Below, in pieces: positions 10,949 to 22,996 of a stretch of DNA of 64,000 nt. Under the pieces are notes generated by a model. The model made no database searches. It was not told the origin of the DNA and saw only the letters and a program-made list of their open reading frames with translations. Both the position numbers and the translations under genes were made by a program. Origin of the DNA: Paralvinella palmiformis (Eukaryota > Annelida > Polychaeta > Terebellida > Alvinellidae). Location of the stretch: assembly GCA_025642065.1 (NCBI GenBank), contig JAODUP010000006.1:765001-829000 (forward strand). The letters are read 5' to 3'. The stretch's first letter is position 1, and the number at the start of each line of letters is the position of its first letter.

Positions 10949-11066
10949 CGTGGTAGGCTAAATGGGCCGAGCGACCTCCAAAGGTAACGAAGCGAAGTCA
11001 AAGACGAAGCAACCTTCAGATATGCCCACGCCGAGATTCGAACACGGGTGGTAGTGATCTGTGGTA
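10949..11066 (-). repeat. tRNA-derived SINE, family A, copy 2
   Basis: Same structure and orientation as 9448-9567, with the B-box-like GTGTTCGAATCTC on the minus strand. It is truncated at nearly the same point, 1.4 kb away, so the pair may be a local duplication of one fragment. Confidence 0.75.
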
Positions 11067-11145
11067 ACTACACAAAACTCGCTCATCCACTCATTCACTT
11101 ACAGAACTCAAGCACTCACTCATTAACTCAATTATACGTTCACCC

Positions 11146-11357
11146 ACTGACTGACTGACTGACTGACTGACTGACTGACTGAATCAATGAATTAATGAAA
11201 GAAAGAATGACTGTTTTAATCATTACTTCAATCAATTACTCACTCTCACGGGTGAGTGAGTGAGTGAGTGAGTGAGTGAGTGAGTGAGTGAGTGAGTGAG
11301 TGAGTGAGTGAGTGAGTGAGTGAGTGAGTGAGTGAGTGAGTGAGTGAGTGAGTGAGT
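11146..11357. repeat. (GACT)n and long (GTGA)n tetranucleotide arrays
   Basis: GACT units at 11146-11181 are followed by 106 bp of nearly perfect GTGA at 11252-11357 (about 26 copies), one of the longest uninterrupted arrays in the window. CAGT units follow. Confidence 0.96.
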
Positions 11358-11706
11358 CATTCATTCAGTCAGTCAGTCATTATGGAGCAGTGACAAACAA
11401 ATTATAAACATAGACAATTAATTATTTATTGTCGAATTCGTTGAATGACTTTTGTCTCGAAACGAAACACAGAGTGGAATAAGTCTAGAGTAGACAGCAC
11501 CTTTAATTCTCAGTCACCGAATTCTACACGATAGGAACAAAATGATCGGGAAAAGTTGAAAACAATTAAAGTTCCTTTAATACATCAGAAGATTTCGACA
11601 ACGAAGAGTTGTTCCTGAATTAATTTGATCCATTTCTCCACTCATCCACCAAAATAAATGCCACCCAACATCTAATGCTATAACTCCATCTCCTCTCCCA
11701 TGAACA

Positions 11707-11714
11707 CATACACA

Positions 11715-11755
<41 letters not shown>

Positions 11756-11758
11756 ACA
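11707..11758. repeat. (CA)n microsatellite
   Basis: A CA run with two TACA interruptions. Confidence 0.95.
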
Positions 11759-12145
11759 AGCGGAGAGAGTTTCCTTTATGCTAGAACTAACTCCTTACAT
11801 CTTATTGATACTAAAACATTAAGGTTTACTGGTGAAATTCAATATACTGAAAAACCTTTTTGTCTGTGGAAGTTTACAATCTGAGCCCATCTCAAGCCAG
11901 AAATTTACGTCTTAGGTTCAAAATTCACACAAGTTCGAACTAGGTCCACTAATCATTGTGAAGTACGGGTAGAGAGTTTCACCTTGCCATGACCTTGTAA
12001 CAATAAAACGCGAATTCATCGCTAAATGTTCAGCTTTCACCGGCTTTCGTTTAAGTAAATGTAAACATAGCTATAATATTTGGTACAATTGACACCTTCA
12101 GTCCTCCCGCAGAGTCGTCAAACAGGTGATTAACAATAAAATCTA

Positions 12146-12148
<3 letters not shown>

Positions 12149-12185
<37 letters not shown>

Positions 12186-12368
12186 ATTAAGGCAAATATA
12201 GCATCACTACCAACAACTTGTTTTATTGATATCATGTAAACAATTATAATAGAATAGAATTTTAAATCGTTGTTTACTTGATCTACCTGAACAACAAACA
12301 TGATTAGACTTGCCTGAACGTTACATGATGTGATTATATGTACTTCATTGTATGTAAATTTTCATTAC

Positions 12369-12416
<48 letters not shown>

Positions 12417-12597
12417 GTTTGTGTTTGGCAAATACGTCATAACTTAAGGCTGAATGTCAATCCCTTAGAATCATTCTTTTCAATGTAAACACCAAACTCA
12501 CGTTTTAGTACTTATGCCAAAATAAGGTCGGTTGATGGCTGAGTAAATGGGTGAAGAATGGGTGATTGAGCCAAATAGAGGCACACACATACGAACA

Positions 12598-12645
<48 letters not shown>

Positions 12646-12780
12646 ATCTTCAGGTAACGTGTGTTAAATCTCACTTAGTAATACACGTATTCAATGAATA
12701 TTTCAGGTAATATACAGATTAACTGTATGACACACGCACACACACACGCACACGCATATATATATATATATATATATATT
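12149..12780. repeat. Four (AT)n arrays in 630 bp
   Basis: AT runs lie at 12149-12182, 12371-12414, 12599-12642 and 12757-12780. The last two are preceded by short CA or CGCA tracts. The intervening DNA is unique by eye. Confidence 0.95.
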
Positions 12781-12849
12781 CAGCCTTGACTGATATTTCT
12801 AAGTAATTATTGCCACTAAAAATAAATAAAATATCATACATTTGCTGGA

Positions 12850-14110
12850 ATTTATTTTATTTCGTTATTCATTAATTATATTTCCCTCTTCTGGATGTTT
12901 CCTACCCAAATTGTCCTCATCTACATATTCATGACGAAATACGATGTCACGTGATTGTTGCTTCCCAGTAACTAACTGAAGTTTGTCATCGCGACAGACA
13001 GACCGCTTACGTAATCGTTCGTTATTTGGTGGTGTCATTGGTGACGTCACAATTCGAGCACTTATATCAGGTCATCAATTAATCAATCGGAAAAGACAAC
13101 GAGCTGATATCAACAACAACAACAACAACAATTTGCAGAAGTTCACTGTACACGTTTTTTACACCATCAACAAGACTTCTCTGCAATCCGGAATACTATC
13201 ACGTGATCGAAAACTTGATCGGGCTATCAAGGACTCACTGTAAAATCGTTATATAACATGTATTAAATTTATAACGAAAGCCGTTTTTGGCGGCCATTAA
13301 AAATATAAACGTTGCCATGACGACGGATATTCGTAATATTATTGGTAGTTTGGGCGTCAAATATGCAAATGATATCTGACGTCATTATTGAATAATCAAC
13401 GAAATATGTAATAGCATTTAATTTATATATTAAAAATATCGCTACCTGAAAACGATAGTCATGCTTGCGCCCGCGAACGCGCGCGCGTGTGTGTGTCGGT
13501 GTGTTCGTGACAACTCCTATGACAGCCCAGTATGTGTGACTATACCCCCTTTTTATGAAATCCCGTCATGAAAAAGGGTCATTATTTTATGACAGCCGGA
13601 TTTCTTTAGGTGTTTTGTATAATGCCGATTATGAATATCACGATCATATATAACAGCCTTGTGGAACATCCTGGGCCCGCATGACATCCAAATGTCATAT
13701 GACAGTCCAATATGATACCTCTCTATGGTCTATGACAGCCGCGTATGACAACCATGAATGAGTCCAAGCTCCCACAACCTTTCGGGACATATCATCCCCA
13801 TGCGAGAACCCCGTGAGCTATGACATCCCCACTTCTAATACATGACATCCCTTTATGACAGCCGATAACTTACCTATAAACAAGGTTATAATCATCAATC
13901 CCAGAAGAGCCGGCATAAGAAGACTTAAGGCCATTCGGACCCATACCTCGTCCGACGTGATATCCAGAAGGATCCAGATAAATATCCCGCAACTGGTTTG
14001 TCTACAATCCGACCGGCATCCGGACGAGCGACGCCGAAAACGTACTCGTTGGATGACGTCACTTCCTCGACTGACGTGATGAGCGATAATCCAATACGAA
14101 AGCCGATTAT
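12850..14110. promoter_or_regulatory. Microsatellite-poor block rich in CRE, E-box and octamer motifs
   Basis: TGACGTCA occurs at 13042, 13378 and 14054. TCACGTGA occurs at 12947 and 13199. ATGCAAAT, the POU octamer, is at 13363-13370, next to the second CRE. Within the block, 13510-13870 carries a degenerate repeat built on TATGACAGCC (about eight copies). No exon is recognised. The regulatory role is inferred. Confidence 0.3.
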
Positions 14111-14227
14111 AAAAGTGGACTTGTTGTGTTGAAACAGGAAGAATAGTCTGAGACTAGAAGCTGATACCAGAATATATAGAGTCAGTCTGGGCTTATAGTT
14201 AATGGGGGAGGAGGGGAGATTGTCTGG

Positions 14228-14528
14228 TGTGTGTGTGTGTGTGTGTGTGTGGTTTGTGGTGTGTGTGTCTCTCTCTCTCTGTTTGTGTGTCGTGTCTGTG
14301 TATGTCTCTCTCTCTCTCCCTCTCTCTCTATGTATGTGTGTGTGTGTCTCGCTCGGTGTGTGTGTGTGTGTTTGTGTGTGTGTGTTTCTCTCTCTATCTC
14401 TCTCTGTATGTATGTGTGTGTATGTGTGTGTGAGTGTGTCTGTGAGTGTTTGTGTGTGTTGTGTGTGTGTTTATGAGTGTTTGTTTTGTGTGTGTGTGTG
14501 TGCGTGCGTGTGTGTGCGCGCGCGTGTG

Positions 14529-14573
<45 letters not shown>

Positions 14574-14620
14574 CCGTGATGTGTGTGTGTGCTTGCGCGT
14601 GTTTGCGTGCATGTTTTTAG
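14228..14620. repeat. Large (GT)n/(CT)n/(AT)n compound tract
   Basis: Nearly 400 bp of alternating GT, TCTC, GCGC and AT (14530-14560) units. The many long open frames here are its translations. Confidence 0.95.
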
Positions 14621-14715
14621 CTGTCTGTTTGCTTTAACCGTACAGGAATAAAGCATATTTGTGTTCCATGAGTGAGCTCAAATACGTTCACAGCCAAAAC
14701 GTGGCAGCATTTAAA

Positions 14716-14776
14716 TAACAACAATAAAAACAACAAGGGCAGCAGCAGTAACAACAACAACAATAATAACAACAAT
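14716..14776. repeat. (AAC)n tract
   Basis: CAA/AAC units with AGC and AAT interruptions. Confidence 0.9.
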
Positions 14777-15077
14777 AGGCTTTTAAAGCTTAAACCATCT
14801 AGGACGTTTCGGGTCCGATGGTCAGAGACTTTATGACCTATTATCACGATATTCCATCTGACCTAAGCACGATAAGACGGCCTATAGGCATTCGGGATCT
14901 CGGCCTTCGGGATAGCTGAGCCTATCTCCGGACACCTAGCCTTCCGGACACCCGGCTATCTCCGGAGTAATATTACAGTCAGGCGAACATATCCTCGATC
15001 AAAACTCTCATCAAAGTAAGTGGATTTATACCGGGACAGGCGTACGCTTAAGGGTAAGGTCGGTGACCGTAACCTTG

Positions 15078-15289
15078 TCATCATCATCATCATCATCATT
15101 ATCATCATCATTATCATCATCGGGGGGGGGTACAGGTACCATCATACCATCATGATCCAGTTATGGGGCGAATGAAAGATGGTTTCCTATATTTCTCTCT
15201 TTCTCTATCTCTCTCTCTCTCTCGGCATAGGTGTGTGCGCGCATGCGTTAGTACTTGGGTCGGTGTGTGTGTGTGTGTGTGTGTGTGAT
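15078..15289. repeat. (ATC)n, poly-G, (CT)n and (GT)n
   Basis: ATC units at 15078-15121 are followed directly by a G run, then CT at 15193-15223 and GT at 15261-15289. Confidence 0.92.
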
Positions 15290-15429
15290 CTTTAACAGCG
15301 TGTGGAAACCACTCACACAGAGACGCAACCTGCTTGTGGGGCGATTCATCAGGAATATCAATCTAACAGTAGAAACTTTAGACATTAAAGCCGATTGTAA
15401 CTCTTTAATCAAACTGGAATTTCTGATAA

Positions 15430-15555
15430 CGGAATGATCAAAGCGCTGCGCTGCAAACCTTAGAGTCCGGTTCATATCTGTATTTGAGGGATGTTTATCT
15501 GGTCACGCGTCGGTCACACGTCTCAGGTGTGACCAGTACCAAATCGACTCAACTC
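15430..15555 (+). repeat. tRNA-like SINE fragment, family B
   Basis: GCGCTGCGCTGCAAACC, then GAGTCCGGTTCATATC, then a tail with GGTCACACGTCTCAGGTG. The tail resembles the one at 44440-44530, where GTGTTTGTGGGATA leads into ATGTCTCGCGTGTGATC. Confidence 0.4.
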
Positions 15556-15807
15556 AACTCTCTAGTCACGTATACGTATACTTCCATCTGAGTAATATTT
15601 CGAGGGGGGTGGTGGTCGGGGGTTAAATTAATCAGTTGCTGCATTCAGTCATTAAAATTTTCTTAAACAAACCAGTGTCTCCTCCTTAAAGTAACTCGGC
15701 CCCGCATGTTATCATATAATTACCCTAACTTAAAAAGGTGTGTCTTATTATCAAACGTATACAATAATGTTATTAAAGATAACGATATAAATTATAATTA
15801 ATTATTT

Positions 15808-15809
<2 letters not shown>

Positions 15810-15853
<44 letters not shown>
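15810..15853. repeat. (AT)n microsatellite
   Basis: A pure AT run of about 22 units. Confidence 0.95.
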
Positions 15854-15855
<2 letters not shown>

Positions 15856-16359
15856 GGGGAGTAGATTCTCGTAAGAAGGGGGAGAAGAAAGAGAAATCCC
15901 GGGAAAATACGAATTCATTTACGAGGACAATAGGAAAGGGAACGGAGAGGAAACAACTGGTAAATACCACAGGCAGAAAAAAAACGAGGTAACGTAGTAA
16001 AAGCCACAATACAATCATGACACGCATGACAAACGGAGGGGGAAGGTGCCAAAAAGAAGGGAAAGGGGAAAACCGGATAAATATGAATAGGATTCAGGCG
16101 GAAAAGACCATGGCAAATCCCGACCAACGTGGAGCTAAATAAATCCGGCATTAAATATTAATACGATAATTACAGGAGCCGTGTACTGTATGTAGGTTAA
16201 TTATTACCTGTTATTATTTGTTGTCCTATTGTCCTTGGACAATAATGGCTGACAAAGTTTTAGACGGTAAGCTTCAGCCGTAGTCAAGTCGATCGCGTCG
16301 TTGGCAACGAGTGACTGGTGAGCGATAATTGAGTGACGTACAATGAGACTCTAATATCG

Positions 16360-16520
16360 TAATCGAGGCGGGGCCGGGGGGAGGGGGGGGGTTGCGCTTT
16401 ACGGGATGTTATTGGTCTTTTGTGCATTGTGACAGTTGTCGGGCAGCTGTGATCCCGGGGAGAGAGTTCGTCCACCCCGGGCTGTCTGTGGGTGGGTGGG
16501 GGGGGGTTTGGGGGCACACC
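16360..16520. repeat. G-run-rich segment
   Basis: Runs of G (GGGGCCGGGGGGAGGGGGGG near 16372; GGGTGGGTGGGGGGGGG near 16491) satisfy the four-G-tract rule for quadruplex formation on the plus strand, which is the template strand of the nAChR gene. Confidence 0.6.
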
Positions 16521-16856
16521 CATTATTACGGGACGAATACTAAGTGTCGACGAATCGAGCCAGGATGTGGACAAAACATTCTATTAGAATAATCGATTTA
16601 ATAATTTAATATTTACTTCGACATTCTTCGTTATTTTGTCAATTTTAGGCTTCGAAAATAAACCGGAAATTGCTGATGGGGGAGGGGGATTCTGGATAGG
16701 GGAGGGTCGGGAGAATGGTGAATACAGGGATTATAATCCTGATACAGAGGGGGCGAGAGGGACACAAAGTGGAGAGGTCGGTTTGATGGATGGGTGTCAC
16801 AGAATCGGGATGGGGCAAAATGGCAAAAGGTGTGATATGGAACAGGTCAGGTAGCA

Positions 16857-16919
16857 CTCACTCACTCACTCACTCATTCATATTAACATTTACAGTAAAT
16901 ACATACATATACAAACACC

Positions 16920-16950
<31 letters not shown>

Positions 16951-17055
16951 GCACACACAGAAACAGACAGACAGACAGATAGACAGACACACACACACAC
17001 ACACACAAGAACACACAGAGACAGACAGATACACACACACACACAGACACACAAG
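16857..17055. repeat. (ACTC)n, (CA)n and (GACA)n cluster
   Basis: ACTC at 16857-16876, CA at 16918-16950 and 16986-17006, and GACAGACA between and after them. Confidence 0.93.
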
Positions 17056-17392
17056 GAGGTGGTGTGGTGGGTAATGGACCGCCCCCCCCTCACGACGTGA
17101 CTCGTTAAACACGACTCTTTTTCATAAGATATACTATAATCTACCCAATATGACCGGAAGTAGCCGTGCCAAGCCGCGGCTAAGTGTACGACTTACTTCT
17201 GACAGCCAGTTGTCGTAAAGTGACCCCGACCAGACTTCAGTGTTTTGTTTATCATAGAAACGAACTTTTGTCTGTTTTCAGATTTGTTATTCTTGGACAA
17301 GAAGTTGATAAAACATGGTTGGTAAACTTACCGATGGTTAGTTGATAAAATACTGATAATATCAACTCTTTTTGAGCGGTCGAGGGTGGTAT

Positions 17393-17440
17393 CGGCGGGG
17401 GGGGGGGGGCTGATGCCGGGGGCCCTGGGGGGGGGGGGGC
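17393..17440. repeat. Two long poly-G runs
   Basis: A run of about 13 G and one of about 12 G are separated by about 18 bases that also contain GGGGG. This is a strong intramolecular quadruplex candidate and a difficult assembly spot. Confidence 0.8.
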
Positions 17441-17574
17441 TATCGGTTTGAGATGATGGCATTTTATAATAAAGCCCCGTTTGTTTGAGATAGGACAGTG
17501 TATGTAAACATCTCGATCATGTTGAAGTTTGTTTCCGGTCAGTTCACGGCCGCTAGAGGTCGTGACTGTTCCGA

Positions 17575-17720
17575 TAACGCACTGATTATACAACTGTACT
17601 GCACTACGAATGACCAGACTGTGGGTTCGAATCTGACACTTGGTCGTGTTTGTGGGTTGTTTTCTTACGTGGTGGTTCTTAAGACATATGTCACAGGGGT
17701 GAATGGCTAACTTTAGTTGG
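17575..17720 (+). repeat. tRNA-like SINE fragment, family B
   Basis: CTGTGGGTTCGAATCTGAC is a B-box match, followed by GGTCGTGTTTGTGGGTTGTTTTC. The same B-box-plus-TGTTTGTGGG arrangement recurs at 44400-44540. Confidence 0.55.
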
Positions 17721-17798
17721 CGAACGTTCTCCTACTGAAGATATACAGATAAACTAATAATACAAGTCATGATATTTTAGCTAATATTTTGTGTTTGC

Positions 17799-18027
17799 TT
17801 GTGTGTGTGTGTGTGTGTGTGTGTCATAGTATAGTGCGTGATGGGTGGGATAAATTCCGGTACAGAGCCATCATAACGTATGTATTTCGGTTTTAAAAAC
17901 CAAATAAAACAGAACAATCAACGTTATGATGGTCTACCTGAGCTGGATTATTTGTATAGTATACACTCATTGAAGTCTGTAGGTTTACACAAATATAAAA
18001 GATGTTCACACACTTACATCTCTACCA

Positions 18028-18060
<33 letters not shown>

Positions 18061-18242
18061 CTACCCCTTCGGATACATCTACACATCCATTCGCACATAG
18101 ATGTCTATACAGGACCTATGTACGTATGTAAGGGTATATACTTAAAGATACTGGTTATAAAATACCTCTTAAGACGGAGGAAATGGCGTAAAGTACAGCC
18201 TGCACATACATATACAAAAGGATGACACACACACACACACAC
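17799..18242. repeat. (GT)n and (CA)n tracts
   Basis: GT at 17799-17824, CA at 18029-18058 and CA at 18223-18242. Confidence 0.93.
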
Positions 18243-18483
18243 AAGATAATTGTTTCATTGATTCACCCTAAACCATTGCTTCAGTTGTCCTTCAGAACTC
18301 AATCACAGAATGACAGATCTACAAAGACGATAAACCAATAACAACATGACGACAACAAAGAGAACAGCAAAGAGAACAACAGCAAAACAACTACAGCAAT
18401 CACCCTAAAACTATGTCCCATACAGCCATATGACCTCTGACCCCTAACCCTGACTCGGCTCTGATAAATCGGATTGTTGATGA

Positions 18484-18640
18484 TTTGTCTGTCTGTCTAT
18501 CTGTCTGTATGTGTCTCTGTGTGTGTGTCTCTCCCTGTCAGTGTCTGTCTGTCTGTCTATATGTATGTGTCTCTGTGTGTGTCTCTCTCTCTTTCTATCA
18601 GTGTCTGTCTGTATGTCTGTATGTAGGTGTGTCTGTCTCT
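18484..18640. repeat. (CTGT)n-based repeat of about 60 bp
   Basis: CTGTCTGTCTATATGTATGTGTCTC-type units occur three times with a spacing near 60 bp, ending in AGTGTCTGTCTG each time. Confidence 0.8.
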
Positions 18641-18769
18641 AGCTATGACACACACCTGTAGTACCTTACCTGTCAGGTGTGATGTATAACCTGTCCCGAT
18701 ATCGATCACTATCTAGATATCGATTGAAAACAATCAACAGAACAACCTATATATAAACAAATACTGATA

Positions 18770-19012
18770 ATGATAATAATGATGATGATGATGATTATGA
18801 TGATAATGATAATAATAATAATAGTATTATTATTATTATTATTATTATTATAGTAAAATATTTGTATTTTTTTCCCTTATGCATACAATGAATAAGTAAA
18901 ATTGTTAAGAGAATCTTTATATTTGTTTATAGTAAATAATTTAAGATCATATGTTAAAGATATTAATCCTAACGTCAGATTATTAATGTTGTTGTTGTTG
19001 TTGTTGTTGCTA
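18770..19012. repeat. (GATAAT)n, (ATT)n and (GTT)n
   Basis: GATAAT/GATGAT at 18770-18818, ATT at 18822-18853 and GTT at 18988-19009. Confidence 0.9.
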
Positions 19013-19539
19013 TTCAATAATTTCATCGACGAACAAAAACTAGTTTAAGATCTTCGAGACATAAATTAGCTTTATTTATTCGTTTCTCGGAATATAGACT
19101 CTAATATCCATCAATTATTATATCATATCTAATAACGAGTAAACAAACAACAAAATAATGACAGTATCATCTCCATAAAGCTTCATTTATCTATTGATTG
19201 TCCATCAGATGAGTCTTTTTCATCATTCACCTTGTTACTGAATATATATATAACTGAGACAAATAATATTCCTGATAAATTGAATGCGTCAAATAATGGG
19301 AATTAATCATCTATGTACAGTTATACTAAGGACTTATAGATGACGGAGTTGGATTAAGAGATCCGGAGAATCCCTTTCCGGTACTTTTCGGTTCAGTGAC
19401 CCATTAAATGAGTGTCTACTTGGATGAGATAGTTAATAATTGACAAGAAGCCCACCGTTGGCAGGTAGACATATTACACTCTATGGTGAGTTGAGGAAGG
19501 CCCCCGGGAGTATAGGGATATATACGTCAGGTGTCGGGA

Positions 19540-20150
19540 TGATATCGGTCAGAGCGGCGGGGAAGTGTGTAATGTAGGGAGGGGGGGGGGAGGGGGGTGG
19601 GGCGTTGTACCGGATAATATCTAAGGGTAGTCGCATTGCGTGAAAACTATAAATAAATAAAATAGGCAAATAAGGTCGTTTACGAAAAGCCCCACAAATA
19701 CTCTTTTCATCTTCTTCCCAGCCACGAAATGGCTTCTCCCTCTCTCTCTCTCTCTCTTTCGGCGAGAGGGCGCTCTTAACACCAAATGACCTCTTTATGG
19801 GGGCGAAATGGCCAATCATGCCGCAGCTTAAGAGTGTGTCCCGTCCACGTCCGGTGACGACTCGGCTCGAGCTGGAAAATCGGTTTACGACGGAAGTGAG
19901 GGACGTCATCGCTGCGGCTATTGGTCGCGCGTTCACCGCGGCCAGTTAATTGGTTCGAGTCTGCGCAGTGGCGGCCCGCATACCCCCACCGCCCCGAACC
20001 GGGTCGCCCCTTCCGCTTCCGGTCTCGCTGCCGACGATAATCTTGTTAGGTCGACATAATGCGATTTGCTCATCTTCTGACGTCAGTAATTACAAACACG
20101 CCGCGTTCTGGATCCATTCCAGGTCCAGTCCGGGCGTAGGATAAGTCTCG
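19540..20150. promoter_or_regulatory. GC- and CpG-rich island inside intron 1
   Basis: The core at 19830-20150 is strongly CpG-rich. It contains CTATTGG (a reverse CCAAT box) at about 19918, the NRF1-like TGCGCAGTGGC at about 19972, GACGTCA at about 19903 and a perfect TGACGTCA at 20078-20085. Such sets are typical of promoters. The 151-aa minus-strand open frame at 19481-19936 includes a (CT)n translation and has no domain. Whether a nested gene or an alternative nAChR promoter starts here is unknown. Confidence 0.35.
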
Positions 20151-20440
20151 GATAGGGCGTTCCGGAAAATAGGGTAACGTCGCTCTTTGACGAAGTTTTG
20201 TTGTTACGTTTGTTAGACTCGCGTTAGTGAAATGACTCATTTGAGTTGAGGTGAGTTGGCGTGGTTTGGAGGAGGGGGGAATAGTACGGGTATAGGTTTA
20301 TTAGTAAACCCATGAGGAAACACCGAGGGGGTACCATATCATTAAAAGGATTGAGGATTATCTAATAAAAGGACTTGCAACTTCCGGAATTATTTTTAAA
20401 TGGTGGAACAGCTGCGGGTTTGTAGTATGCGGATGAGGGG

Positions 20441-20592
20441 AACACACACACACACACACACACATACACGTCTATTATCTCACAGAGAGTGATTTATGCA
20501 ACAGTCTGTGACACAGAACAGCAGCCATTATAGTGACATCACAACTCCGACTTTCGGTACAAGAACGAGGATTTAATGTGTGTATGTGTGTT

Positions 20593-20629
<37 letters not shown>

Positions 20630-20900
20630 ATGTGTGTGTGTGGCGCACTGAATTACAGTTCCTGGTTATAATGTTTTAATTGCTCATCGAGAGACTGAAC
20701 ATAAAAGAGCGATTTCTCGCACGAAGACATCTGATATGGCAAAATCCGTCTGTCCGTCCGTTTGTCTGTCCGTCTGTCTGTCTGTTGGTAACTCACCCAT
20801 TATTTTTATGTGTTCGTACAATTTATGGCACCTTCTACCTTAACCGACATACAGACAGACAGACATAGACAGATATATAGATAGAGAGATAGAGAGAATG
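20441..20900. repeat. (CA)n, (TA)n(GT)n, (CTGT)n and (GACA)n tracts
   Basis: CA at 20441-20468, TA then GT at 20592-20642, CCGT/CTGT at 20741-20785 and GACAGACA/GATA at 20849-20890. CTGT and GACA are 65 bp apart in inverted orientation. Confidence 0.9.
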
Positions 20901-21172
20901 ATAGATCAACAAATAAAACTGAAAACCTGAGTTACAGGAACAACACATATTTACAACTTCAGGGTGATTCATTAGGGGAAAGAATACAAAGTTTGGATGG
21001 CATCTTTCGTAGGAGAACTAGTAATAAAATCCTATACGTTTTCCTTATACTCCTAAATAGGACAGTCAACCTTCAAGGGTCAGTGACGTCATTGTTACTA
21101 GACACGCCATCTTCTGTGTCAGTATGTGTGTATTTTTCACCCCAGAGGGTGTGTGATGATGATAATGATACA

Positions 21173-21175
<3 letters not shown>

Positions 21176-21209
<34 letters not shown>

Positions 21210-21372
21210 TCCAAATCTTAATAGTGAAAGTTAACATTCGTCAATTAGTTCCTTGATAAAATATCCATATGTTATAGTGACTATTTCTTATTATCTATGT
21301 CATACCCTTTTGACCCCGTGTTAAAAGTATTTCACACACACACACACACACACACATCTCTCTCTCTCTCCG
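21176..21372. repeat. (GA)n and (CA)n(TC)n
   Basis: GA at 21176-21206 and CA then TC at 21333-21371. A perfect TGACGTCA lies just upstream at 21084-21091. Confidence 0.93.
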
Positions 21373-21417
21373 TATCTGGACATACACACCTACACAAACA
21401 CATCTTTGACATAGGGC

Positions 21418-21512
21418 TGAGGGGCGAATCGTGAGGGAAACATCTCACAAAGTCGGATTCGAAACTCGACCGAGAGTTTCGCAGCGCAGTGCACTGACCA
21501 CTGCACTATTGA
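21418..21512 (-). repeat. tRNA-like SINE fragment
   Basis: On the minus strand, TAGTGCAGTGGTCAGTGC (A-box-like) is followed by GAGTTTCGAATCCGAC (B-box-like) and TGTTTCCC. Spacing fits a tRNA-derived SINE head. The cloverleaf is not complete. Confidence 0.5.
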
Positions 21513-21515
21513 TGA

Positions 21516-21519
<4 letters not shown>

Positions 21520-21557
<38 letters not shown>

Positions 21558-21618
21558 AGAGCGAGAGAAAATAAATTGAGAGAGAATGAGAAGGAGACAG
21601 ATAATGGGGATAAAGCGT

Positions 21619-21653
<35 letters not shown>

Positions 21654-21674
21654 AGAGAGAGAGAGAGAGAGAGA
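21520..21674. repeat. (AT)n then (GA)n arrays
   Basis: AT at 21520-21555, with GA runs at 21619-21647 and 21653-21674. Confidence 0.95.
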
Positions 21675-22610
21675 AGGGTTGATATAAATGTCTATATTGT
21701 CTGTTTGATGTCCAACAATCAATATCAGATCAGAGACATTCACTTACTATAAGCCACTGGACGGCTGGCTATTGATCCAGACCCCAGTAAATCCTGTTAA
21801 CAGGGATCCGTACATATCCAGGGGTTCATTAAACACGTCACTGGTTACTCACTGGGTAACATAGTATATAGTACTCCACTCCCATCCCGTATCACTCTCA
21901 CTGTTCGGTCGAGTCTGGGGGGGGGGGGGTTCGTGCGTGTGTACGTACGTGTCTGTGTCTCCCTGTACATCAGCCTGTCTGTGTATCTATCTATGCGCCA
22001 AAATGTACACGCGTAAGGGATCATCAATCTGGGAACTTGATGGCTCCATTTAGTCTGTGTCCTGGGATCGCCCCCTCTTGCCCGTGTTCCTATACCCAGT
22101 AACGTTTACCCCCACCCCATCCACACCCACGGGCCATTCCCTACTCTGGAGGCACATTATTGCTTTACTGAGCCCATCGTTCGTGAGCCAGCGACACAAG
22201 GACTACTCTGACAAAGACCAGAATGGTGAGCAGGTTCTGGGAATTTCTTGGCAGCGAAGCGTAAACGTTTTGTGATCTTTTCCCCGAATTCTGACACTTC
22301 CGTTCGCATTTCGTCGATGATCGGAGAGAGAGAAAATAGTAGAATACCGTCCTATAGACAACTATTATGCCACCGGTTACAGCTGTGACATTATTGTACT
22401 GCTTGGGATAATTGGAGAATATAACACCAAAATATGGATGAAGCATTTCACAGAATATGAACATAAAATGGCATAACAGACTTTTGTACAAGTCTTCAAA
22501 AAGATTCTAAACGCGAATACGAAGAACTGGATAGAAATAACATGAAGTCGTAATAACTTATAATGGTCTGGGAAAGTATTTTCAGAAGGTCTACGAACAA
22601 GAACAACCAT

Positions 22611-22800
22611 CATCACGGCCACAACAACAACAATAACAGCAACAACAATAATAATAATAATAATTATAACAGTTAATACGTTTTAGAACAACATCTTAAG
22701 ATTGTATTTGACAACATATTGATGATGTTTTCTTGCCATCGTCCTTGTTGTTATCGTGGCCATTGTTGTTGTTGTTGTTATTATTGTTGTTATTGTTTTT
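22611..22800. repeat. (AAC)n and (GTT)n in inverted orientation
   Basis: GGCCACAACAACAACAATAAC at 22617 and GTGGCCATTGTTGTTGTTG at 22756 form inverted arms of about 45 bp around a loop of about 90 bp. Confidence 0.75.
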
Positions 22801-22947
22801 ACACTTAGAATGTCAAATATAGCAATTACGATGATAACAAACGTTATCAGGAAGAATTACAAAGACTTCATATATTCTAACCTGGTGGATAAAATCTTAC
22901 CTGATCGCAATTGAAACACCATCGCAAATAAGCTGGGACTAAGTATG

Positions 22948-22949
<2 letters not shown>

Positions 22950-22994
<45 letters not shown>
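22950..22994. repeat. (AT)n microsatellite
   Basis: About 22 AT units. Confidence 0.95.

Positions 22995-22996
<2 letters not shown>

Noticed and set aside
14202..14656. Overlapping open frames of 60-125 codons on both strands
   Set aside because: They are translations of GT, CT and AT dinucleotide runs (Val-Cys, Leu-Ser, Ile-Tyr repeats). The same applies to frames at 4308-4635, 6181-6432, 7840-8068, 34708-35080, 35813-36262, 37308-37622 and others.
15773..16027. Signal-peptide-like minus-strand frame considered as an alternative exon 1
   Set aside because: It begins M-R-V-M-I-V-L-W-L-L-L and is hydrophobic, but its possible donors are weak and leave phase 0, whereas exon 2 needs phase 1.
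19481..19936. 151-codon minus-strand open frame
   Set aside because: It includes an R-E-R-E run from (CT)n and a Pro run from poly-G. It has no domain and lies in a GC-rich block where long frames arise by chance.
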